From UKL13-3 sp040387195 (lineage in GTDB: Bacteria; Bacteroidota; Bacteroidia; UKL13-3), in NCBI GenBank assembly GCA_040387195.1, contig JAZKEF010000022.1, positions 1 through 64,000 of the forward strand: a DNA stretch of 64,000 bases, given 5' to 3'. Position numbers and translations under genes: made by a program. The notes under the pieces were generated by a model. The model did no database searches, was not told where the DNA came from, and saw only the letters and a list, made by a program, of their open reading frames with translations. Positions 1 to 9,100 of this stretch are shown piece after piece; the first letter of the stretch is position 1, and each line of letters starts with the position of its first letter.

Positions 1-56
1 TTATTATTAAAGATGAAAAGGGTGCTGAATACTCAAGCAAAATGCTTGTGGAATAA
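1..56 (+). CDS. 3' end of a probable T9SS-sorted protein (partial)
   Basis: The frame starting at base 3 is open from the window edge to a TAA at 54-56 and ends KDEKGAEYSSKMLVE. This resembles the last strands of a type A T9SS C-terminal sorting domain, in which a 'K-x-D-x-x-G' turn is followed by a short hydrophobic final strand. The rest of the gene lies outside the window, so the cargo is unknown. The T9SS reading is inference from 17 residues. Confidence 0.5.
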   Translation, partial: IIKDEKGAEYSSKMLVE

Positions 57-71
57 GAGCCATTGAAAAAT

Positions 72-112
72 AAAAAAAGGAGGAACTGATTATTCAGTTT
101 CTCCTTTTTTTT
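72..112. terminator. bidirectional intrinsic terminator
   Basis: An A-run leads into GGAGGAACTGA, a TTAT loop and TCAGTTTCTCC, followed by eight T. The stem has one G-T wobble. A-run and T-run flank the stem, so it can stop both the upstream rightward gene and leftward tilS, whose last codons lie inside the stem. Confidence 0.8.
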
Positions 113-1439
113 GCACTGTAATTTTTAAAATATATCGCGTGATGTGGGTTGTCTTAACATTATCATCAATTTGATGATTAAGAATAGCTACAATCTTGTT
201 TTTTGATAACACTACAAAAACATCTTGTTTATCGGGAAGGCTAATTTTTTTATCAATCAAAAAATCACTGATCTTCTTTTTGCCTTTCATGCCTAAGGGA
301 GAGAAAGAATCTCCTTTTTCCCATCTTCGTACTGCAAGAGGGAAGGTTAATAAATCAGCATCCAGATAGAGTGTTCCCGCTTCGAATGGGGACTCGTTTT
401 GTGTTTGTTCAATGGATGCTGTATAAGTATTTAATCCGATTGAAAATTCGCAATATTCTTTCTTCTCCAGTAAAGCAGTATCTGCTGTCAAGGCAGCGCT
501 TTGCCGGATGATTATTTGTGTTCTGTTAACCGTTAATGTATGAGATGGTGAAAGGAATTGATTGCCCGATTTTGTTGCTTTCAGTGAGTGATAAATATCC
601 TTAATCTGTATTGGATTAAAATTATACGGAGACAGTAACTCGTAAAGATAAAATGCAACAAGAGGATGCTCTGATACACTGCCGCAATTAATAATCGTTT
701 GGTGGGGTTCGTATTCAATAATTTGTTCGGATAATTGTTCGATATGCTGTTTCACAATTTGTGCAATGGCATAACTATGTTCACTTAATTCATGAATATG
801 TTTTACGGCTTCCGAATTAATATCTTTTAGTATGGGCATTACTGTATTCCTGATTTTGTTCCTGGAGTATGTGTTTTTAAGATTGGAAGCATCCTCCCGA
901 TACGGAACACCATTCTCGTTGGCATACTGCATCAATGCTTGTTTGTTAGCAAATAATAGTGGTCTGATGATAGAATGATGTTGAATTGGAATGCCTTTCA
1001 ATCCTTTTAGTCCGGTGCCTCTGATCAGATTAAACAAAACGGTTTCAGCATTATCGTCCTGATGGTGTGCAGTAGCAATAAAATCAAACGTGTGTTCCTG
1101 TGCTATTTTTTGAAACCAGTTGTAACGAAGATTACGAGCAGTTTCCTGTATGCTAAGATGTTGGTTATCAGCAGTATTTTGTGTATCAAAAACGATATCA
1201 TAAAAAGGAATCTTCAATTGGTTGCAATAAGATTGAACGAGCCGGTGATCAAGATCACTTTCTTGCTGACGAAGCGAAAAATTACAGTGAGCAACTCCAA
1301 AGGAGAGACCGGCCTTGTAAAACAGATGAATCATCGACATAGAGTCAACTCCTCCGCTTACTGCCAATAAGTATGATGAAGAGAGCGTTGCGCTTGTCTT
1401 TTCAGTTAAATAGTCAACAAATAGATTATTTAAATTCAT
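90..1439 (-). CDS. tilS: tRNA(Ile)-lysidine synthetase TilS
   Basis: TilS attaches lysine to C34 of the CAU-anticodon tRNA(Ile) using ATP, giving lysidine, so that AUA is read as Ile. The PP-loop SGGVDS is at residues 28-33, followed by the N-type ATP-pyrophosphatase core with TAHHQDDNAETVLFNLIRGTGLKGLKGI and the RNxIRxxVMPIL stretch typical of TilS. The C-terminal third matches the tRNA-binding extension. At 449 aa it has the usual length. The ATG at 1439 is chosen over an in-frame TTG at 1448 because that TTG is the end of a TACTTTTG promoter element. It is divergent from the OstA-like gene. Confidence 0.95.
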   Translation of the reverse strand: MNLNNLFVDYLTEKTSATLSSSYLLAVSGGVDSMSMIHLFYKAGLSFGVAHCNFSLRQQESDLDHRLVQSYCNQLKIPFYDIVFDTQNTADNQHLSIQETARNLRYNWFQKIAQEHTFDFIATAHHQDDNAETVLFNLIRGTGLKGLKGIPIQHHSIIRPLLFANKQALMQYANENGVPYREDASNLKNTYSRNKIRNTVMPILKDINSEAVKHIHELSEHSYAIAQIVKQHIEQLSEQIIEYEPHQTIINCGSVSEHPLVAFYLYELLSPYNFNPIQIKDIYHSLKATKSGNQFLSPSHTLTVNRTQIIIRQSAALTADTALLEKKEYCEFSIGLNTYTASIEQTQNESPFEAGTLYLDADLLTFPLAVRRWEKGDSFSPLGMKGKKKISDFLIDKKISLPDKQDVFVVLSKNKIVAILNHQIDDNVKTTHITRYILKITVQKKGETE

Positions 1440-1445
1440 CTTCGT

Positions 1446-1453
1446 CAAAAGTA
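1446..1453 (-). promoter_or_regulatory. -7 promoter element of tilS
   Basis: TACTTTTG on the minus strand matches the Bacteroidota -7 consensus TAnnTTTG. Only 6 nt separate it from the tilS ATG, implying a leader of a few bases or none. I see no -33 TTG at good spacing. Confidence 0.55.
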
Positions 1454-1465
1454 TTTTTTAATCTT

Positions 1466-1473
1466 TAGTTTTG
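1466..1473 (+). promoter_or_regulatory. -7 promoter element of the OstA-like gene
   Basis: TAGTTTTG matches TAnnTTTG and ends 9 nt before the ATG at 1483. It lies back to back with the tilS element in a 43-bp divergent gap. Confidence 0.55.
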
Positions 1474-1482
1474 AAATCAAAT

Positions 1483-3015
1483 ATGTTTCAAAGAATAATG
1501 GCTAAGTATATAGTAACTTTTCTATTGTGTGTTGTAGCAAATATAGGCATTGCACAGGTAGGTGGTAAGATTCAGGTATTGGGAGCACGTTCATTTGAGT
1601 TTGATCAGGCAGCTTCTGGTAAGGTTCGCAAGTTAATAGGTGATGTACGACTCAAACAGGATAATACACTATTATTTTGTGACAGCGCTTACCAGTATGA
1701 AGAAACCAATTACGTGGAAGCTTTCAGCAGGGTTCATATTCAGGCCAACGATTCGGTACATATTTATGGAGATGTGCTAAAGTACGATGGTAATCAAAAA
1801 AGAGCAAGGGTAGAAAAGAACGTTCGCATGAATGATAACTCCATGCAATTGACAACATCTGATATTGATTATGACCTGACAGCCAATACAGCATACTATA
1901 CCAATGGAGGTAGAATTGTGAACGGAAACAGTGTCCTTACCAGTAAATATGGATATTACAACACCCGTGAAAAGGTTTTTTTCTTTAAAAAGGATGTGGT
2001 GCTTACAACACCTGATTACACCATTAAGAGTGATTCGCTCAAACAACTTACACCTATCAATACAACATATTTTCTGGGTCCCACTTATATTACCAATAGG
2101 CGTGATGAAATATACTGCGAATATGGATGGTATAACAATGTAAAAGACATTGCGATGTTTAGTAAAAAAGCAAAAATAACCAGTGAGGATAAGGTTCTTA
2201 CGGCTGATAGTATTTATTATGAAAGAAAAGAAGAATACGGGAAGGCATATCGAAATATCAGGTTGAAAGACCTTGTAAACCGAATGGAAATAAACGGGGA
2301 TTTTGGAGAGTTGTTTGGAAAACGAAAACAGAGCTATATGACTCAGCGGGCATATGCAAAAAAGATGCTGGACAATGATTCGATGTATTTGTTTGCCGAT
2401 ACCATTTTCTCTTATCAGAAAGATACCATTACGCATCAAACACAAAAGGTGAAGGCTTACCGCAATGCGCAAATACTCAAGTGGGACATGCAGGCAGTGT
2501 GCGATTCGCTTGTGTATTTGTATACAGATTCCACCATTACACTTTATCATTTACCGGTAATGTGGTCGGGGCTCAATCAGATTACATCCGACACCATTCG
2601 CATGTTTTTAAACAACAACAAAATTGATTCGTTTTACTTGCTTAGCAATGCATTTATGATTTCAAAAGAAACAAATAAACACTTTAATCAGGTTAAGGGG
2701 CGATATATGAAAGGCTTGCTGGAAGATAGTAAATTCAAGTATCTTCGGGTGTATGGGAATGGACAGAGTATTTTTTATGCAAAAGAAGAAAAGGACTCTT
2801 CATACATAGGAGTGAATGTGATTGACTGCAGTGAAATGGAATTTTTTTTCGCAGCAAATAAAATCAGGAAAAGTAATTTTATTACACAACCGGATGCTAC
2901 CTTTTACCCGATTAATCAATTGAAACCCGAGGAGCTCAAATTAAAGGGGTTTAAATGGATGAATAATAGACGACCAACCCTGAAAACAGTACGAGAATAT
3001 TTCGTAAAGAAGTGA
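1483..3015 (+). CDS. OstA/LptA-like LPS-transport domain protein
   Basis: This is a secreted or periplasmic protein of about 510 aa. A hydrophobic signal segment (about residues 8-27, ending NIGIAQ) is followed by repeated beta-strand units such as 'LIGDVRLKQDNTLLFCDSAYQY' and 'VLTADSIYYERK', the pattern of the OstA/LptA jellyroll, which carries LPS across the periplasm. The N-terminal 250 residues fit LptA-like OstA repeats; the C-terminal half is the Bacteroidota-specific extension. A role in LPS transport is inferred from the family. The start at 1483 is preferred to a TTG at 1471 that lies inside the promoter element; Met at 1498 is another possibility. Confidence 0.8.
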   Translation: MFQRIMAKYIVTFLLCVVANIGIAQVGGKIQVLGARSFEFDQAASGKVRKLIGDVRLKQDNTLLFCDSAYQYEETNYVEAFSRVHIQANDSVHIYGDVLKYDGNQKRARVEKNVRMNDNSMQLTTSDIDYDLTANTAYYTNGGRIVNGNSVLTSKYGYYNTREKVFFFKKDVVLTTPDYTIKSDSLKQLTPINTTYFLGPTYITNRRDEIYCEYGWYNNVKDIAMFSKKAKITSEDKVLTADSIYYERKEEYGKAYRNIRLKDLVNRMEINGDFGELFGKRKQSYMTQRAYAKKMLDNDSMYLFADTIFSYQKDTITHQTQKVKAYRNAQILKWDMQAVCDSLVYLYTDSTITLYHLPVMWSGLNQITSDTIRMFLNNNKIDSFYLLSNAFMISKETNKHFNQVKGRYMKGLLEDSKFKYLRVYGNGQSIFYAKEEKDSSYIGVNVIDCSEMEFFFAANKIRKSNFITQPDATFYPINQLKPEELKLKGFKWMNNRRPTLKTVREYFVKK

Positions 3016-3049
3016 AAAATAGTAACTTTAATATTTATTAAGGCACCAC

Positions 3050-3080
3050 TTGCTTTGCTCAACAAAATTTATTAGGTTTG
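3050..3080 (+). promoter_or_regulatory. consensus promoter of the giant adhesin gene
   Basis: TTG at 3050-3052, a 20-bp spacer, then TAGGTTTG at 3073-3080. Both elements and the spacing match the Bacteroidota sigma-A consensus. The leader would be about 30 nt before the ATG at 3115. Confidence 0.75.
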
Positions 3081-3114
3081 ATATTCACATTGCTAACAAT
3101 TACTTAAATCACAT

Positions 3115-6100
3115 ATGAAAACAAAGATTACTTTAAATTTTAGATCTTTTACCAGAGTGGTGGCAGCAACCGCGCTCATGGTTTTCGCAAGTGTTGCCTA
3201 CGGGCAGGCTCCGTTTAAAGGGGGGCAAACTTACTGGGTCGATGGTGCCGGTGTGGATTTAGTTTCACCCAAAGACACCTTTGCGAATTTTAATGGTGCA
3301 CATATCCTTGACGACCCATATACGGCAACTACGGGTATTATTACAGCATTAAACAACCAGGGTGTGGATCCTACCACCGTGGGTGCTATCAGTTTTGTGC
3401 TTTCTCCTGGTTATACAGGATCAGAAGCTGGAACGATCAATATTGGTAGAACGACCACCGGGGGATATCCGTTCATGTCATCCCAGCGTCACATTACGAT
3501 CAAACCTTCTGCGGGAAATAGCTTTACCATTACCAGTTCAACGGTAATTGGAGCAAACTCTTCGTTGGTGAGGTTTAATGCAGCTCAGTTTGTTACCATT
3601 GAGGGGTCATCGTCTTTAGGAACACGTAATCTTACATTCGCTATTCCAGCGGGATCAACAACTGCTTCGATAAGGGTTATTGATATTATTCCTTATACCA
3701 ACACAGGATGTCAGGGTATTATTATTCAGAATTGCCGCGTTGTAGGAAACAGTGCTGCAGGTAATGTCGGTGGTGCTATTAATACGTTTGCCGGTATTTA
3801 TTATGGTGGTAGTACAAGTACTCCTTCTTCTCCATTAAGACCAGCTCAGAATATTTCGGTTATCAATAACGTTGTTGATGCTTGTCAAAATCCTATTTAC
3901 ATTAGAGGAAAAGAAGACCAGGCAGGGAAACAGGATTTAAACCTGATTGTAAGAAATAATATTTTAGGTGGAACTATTCAGCCGGTTACTAGCGAAACAT
4001 TGCCTACTACTTATATTGGTGGAGCGGTAAACGCAGCAGGTATTACAGTTATTGCACAAAAGAACGCAATCATTGAAAATAACATCATCCGTAATAATAA
4101 TCCGGCTTTTGGTGGTTTCAGAGGTATTAGTATCATAAACTCTGCTGCAACATTAGCCTTGGACTCTAACGTAAAAATTAATGCAAATAAAATTTACAAC
4201 TTAAGATCAAACGCAGCAGGTACCGGAGTTTATGGTATCAGAATCAACTTGGGAACACATACCCAGTCATTGGCAATTTCCCTTACCAATAATACAATCG
4301 GTAAATTGATTGCGTCAAACGGTGGTACCACTGTAGGAAGTTTAACCTATACAACAGGTATCATGGTAGAAGATGCTTCAGCCAATGCAGGTATTAGTAT
4401 TTACCATAACTCGGTTCACTTATATGGAGATACATTAAATGCGGGTGCATTTTCTGCATGTCTGGTTACAGGAACATCTACTACCGGTGGTTTGAGTGTT
4501 GCCAACAATATTTTTGCCAATAGAATGGGTCGCTCAATGTTTGCAACAGGAAACACGCCATTCAGTTTGATTTATGCAATCAACGCTGCTACAGCAATTC
4601 CATTTGCCAGCAATGCAAACAATGCCTTATATGTAAATAATACTGCAGGTTCATTCGCTTTTGTAGGATATGTAGCCGGTAAATACCGCCCTTCTATTGA
4701 TAATTGGAAATTAGCAGTTGCAGCAGCAACAGGTTCAACAACATTATGGCCGTCATTTGTGAATAACGATGACAGTACATTAACGATTGGTAATGGTGCT
4801 GTAACTACCATGGGCAACATGGGTGCAGCTCTTAATGTGTTAACTGATATCAACGGAAATCCAAGATCAACAACTACTCCTTCAGTTGGAGCTTTCGAGT
4901 TTTCAGGTAATGCTGCGAATGCCAATTCAGCTTTATTGGGAGGAAAAACATATCCAATTAATGGTGTTTCTGCATGGCCTGCCGGTGTGGGAGCAAATGG
5001 ATCATTTGCAACATTGGCCGATGCCGTAACTTATTTAAATACATATGGTGTAAATGGTTTCGGAACAGTAGTATTGGAATTTGCTTCCGGATACACAGGA
5101 GAAACTACTTTCATCCCTTCAATTCTTGAATACCTTGGAAATGATGTTACAATACCGCTTCTAATCAGAGTGTCAGCAGGAAATTCATATACTGTTTCTG
5201 CTCCTTCAAATACAATTATTAATAACCAGTACTCGTTATTGAGTATAATCGGAGCCAAGTATATTACCATTGACGGACAATCAACAGTGGGTCAGCGTAA
5301 TCTTACATTCAGATTACCATCTTCAATGGTTTCTACATCGATTAAAGTAATCTCTCTTTCACCTACGGATAGCACATCGATTTCAAATATTACTATTCGT
5401 AACTGTAATATTATGGGCGCCCTTGCATTAAACGGTGTCAACACTGCTGCAGGTATTTATCACGGTCATTATAACCCGGCAGCTATTTTCCAAAGCACAC
5501 AGGTTGGGTTAAACAATAATTTTACCATAACCAATAACTATATCGGTGGGGTAAGAACAGGTATCTATTTAAGAGGTGCCAATATTATTGCCGGTCAGAA
5601 CAGAAACTACATGATTAACAGAAATGTTATCGGAGGAACAGAAGGCAGGGGTTCAGGATTACCATTCTCTACAATTGGTGGTTCAGCTGATCAGGCAGGT
5701 ATTTACTTGAAAGCAATTGCCAACAGTACTGTTGATAGCAATGTAATCAGAAATACAGATGATACATTGGCAACCTCAAACGGTTTCAGGGGAATTGACA
5801 TGGAAGGTGCAGGAGAGCTCAACGCTACGGATAGTAACCTTGTTATTTCCAGAAACACAATTTATAACTTATCTACTACCACAGGTACATACTGTACAGG
5901 TATTCGGTTGAACCTTGGAGTTACTAATGGTTCAGGTTCAAGAAGAATCCGTATCGTAAACAACGCAATTGCTAAAATCAGAGGCTTTGGAGCATCGGCA
6001 AGTGCCAGTGCAACCAATCCATCGGGAATCTTGATTGACGGAACCGCGGCTGATATCGGACTGGAAATTTTCCAGAATACCGTTCAGTTAAATGGAACAA

Positions 6101-9100
6101 GTTTATCTCCACTTGCAGGGCACTGGTCATACTGTATCTTCCTGGGTTCAGGAATTACAGGAGCAGTAAAACTTCAAAATAATTTATTGATGAATCGTTT
6201 GGGAAGAACAGCCGTAGCAGCAGGTAACAACTATGCTGTGTATACTGCCACTGCAGCTTCATCAACAGTAGGTCCGTTTACACTTGCATCAGGTGGTTTC
6301 ATCAACAGTAACTCATATGGTGCTGACGGTGTGAACACAACCAACAACTTTGTAATTGGAACTTCTGCAGCTAACTATTTATATATTAAACAATGGCAAG
6401 CTGCTATTAACCAGGATTTCACGTCATATAGTTTCAACTCGTTCTTTTCAAATGATTCAATGCCAACCCCTGATCCTGTATTCGCAGGTCCGTTGTTCAA
6501 TGGTAGTTTGAAAATTGCGGATGTAAATAATGATATTAAAGGAACAACCAGATCAGGAATTTATACTTGTGTTGGAGCGCTTGAGTTTACTCTGGAGTAT
6601 TTGCCAATAACAGGAGATCAATCCTACTTGATTAATGGTGTTAACAATTATCCTACTCCAACTGGAACAGCACCTTTTTCTTTTGCTACAATATCAGAAG
6701 CGATTAACTACATCAACTCAAATGGTGTGGATGGTATTTCACCTGATACGAAAAAAGCAAAATTGATTATTACCACAGGTTATGTTGGAGAAGCGGATAC
6801 ATTGATTCCTGCTTTAAAAGCATATCCTAGAATGAATGGTTCGAGAATCATTGTGTTAACAAACAGTGCAGGAAGAAGTGATACTATTCGTACAGGTATA
6901 AACAGACCATACTCGGCTAACGGAAGTGTGATGCGCTTTAACGGTGGTTCAAACTTTGAAATAGACGGTTCAAGTGATGGAGCTACTTCTACACGTAATA
7001 TCACTATTACCTTCCCTGCCATTACAAGTACCAATCTCGCATCAAATAACCTTAAGTTAATTGATATTACTCCGGGAGAGGACGTTGTAAGCAATGTGAG
7101 AATCAGAAACTGTAATTTGATTGGAAATACTACCGGTAGTGTAAACAATACCTTTGCGGCAATCTATGTTGGAGGTATTACTTCAACTCCTTCCGCTCCT
7201 TTGTTTAGTGGAAACAACAATATGTTATTTGAAAATAACTTTATTGGTGGTGTGAAATACGGACTGTATGCTCAAGGTGCAACTGCAGGTTTAGGCCAGC
7301 AGGATAAAGGATTGGTAGTAAAAGCCAATGTTATCGGTGCTGATGCTCCGGGTATTACCAACCAATGGGGTGGTGTTGCGAATGCAGCAGCTATTTACCT
7401 TAATGCACAAGTTAACGCATCTGTCGATAGTAACGTAATTTCAAATAACGTCACAGGCTTTATTGCAAACAGAGCAATTGAGTTGGCAGCAACAGGTACA
7501 TCTTCAATCGACTCTAATGTTTCAATTACCAGAAATACTATCACCAAAATCAGAAACACAACAGCTTCAGGTGCGGCATACGGTATCATGGTTAATCTTG
7601 GAGCTGATGATCAATCCAACATTACAATTGCAAACAACATGATCTCCGGAATTCAAGCTCCCGGAACAGCTTCAACTCCTGCATTCAGTTTGGCAAATCC
7701 ATTCGGTATATATGTTGATGCAACGGCTGTTGTTAATGATCTTAACCTACGTATCTGGAATAACTCAATTAACTTAGGTACTGCAACCTCACTAGGAACA
7801 ACCAACAACGCAATTTCTTCTTGTATTGCGTTTGGTGCAAATGTTCGTGGTGGAATTGCCTTAAGAAACAATATCCTTCAGAATAAGTTGGGTAGAGTAT
7901 CCGGAACAGGTTCTGCCTATTCAATCATAGCTGGTCATTCAGCAAATATCTTTACCGTTTGTGACAACAACTGTTATTATGCAGCAGCTCCGGGTGCTAC
8001 AAATGGAATCGCAGTTATGTCTGCAACAACTGGAACTCCGGTAAGGTATAATACATTGCCTGAATTCACTGCATTAACTGGACAGGACTCAATGTCATTG
8101 AGTTTCAACACCAACTTCACCAACGATACACTCTTAACGTTAAATGGTTTCCAACATGTAATTTCAGCATGGGGAGCTCCACTTGCAGGAGTTACTACCG
8201 ACTTAACCGGAGAAGCCAGAAACTTGATTCAGCCTACAATTGGTGCTGATGAATTGCCATTCGGTGGCGTTCTGGCAGATAGTATTGCTCCTAGAATTTT
8301 TAATGTTACACAGGCTCCTACTACTTGTGGTAATGGTCCGTTTTTAATTACGTACCGTGTGTTTGAATCATCTATTAATGTTGCTTCTGATACATTATAC
8401 TATTCAATCAATAATGGTCCTGAGTTGTTTGTTGTTGGAGCTACGAGCGTAACTAACAGATTCACCAGAACATACACAGTACCTGCTTCTGCTATACCTA
8501 ATAATACGTCCATCGGATACAGACTTGCGGTTAGAGATAAATTGACCCCAACACCTTTCCGTACCGTATACCCTGCAAGTGGGTATGAGTACATCTCTTC
8601 AGTATATAATACTTTCCCGCTTACTTATGGATTTGATTTACCTAACTACAACGGATGGTATGTAGAAAGCCAAGGTCCTGGAGGTGTCGGAACTCCTGCA
8701 GCAGGCGGATGGCAGTTAAATACATTCGGTTCGGGATTAAATCCGGTTTTGACTCCTCAGACTGGTGTCAAAGCGGCATTGTTCCCTTCAGCTACACTTC
8801 CTTCAAACACATTATCGCGTTTGGTATCTCCATGTCTTGATTTGTCTGGTATGAAAGTTCCAACTGTACGCATATGGGTATCTCAAAATGGTGAAGCATT
8901 AAACAATCTGGATGTTGTTCAGGTGGTAGTATCTGCAGCATCGTCTCCAAATGGTAGAATCTGGAGCAGTCCTTTGGGATCTGTAGTAAGACCAAATGCT
9001 AACCTTTCATTCCCGGGTTTTGTACAACTGGATGTTTGTTTACAAAACTTCCCTTTCAATGGTGTTGTAGTGGGTATTGAAGGTATTTCTAAAAATGGTA

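Noticed and set aside
1777..2550. 257-codon minus-strand frame inside the OstA-like gene
   Set aside because: No family resemblance and antisense to a well-supported coding sequence.
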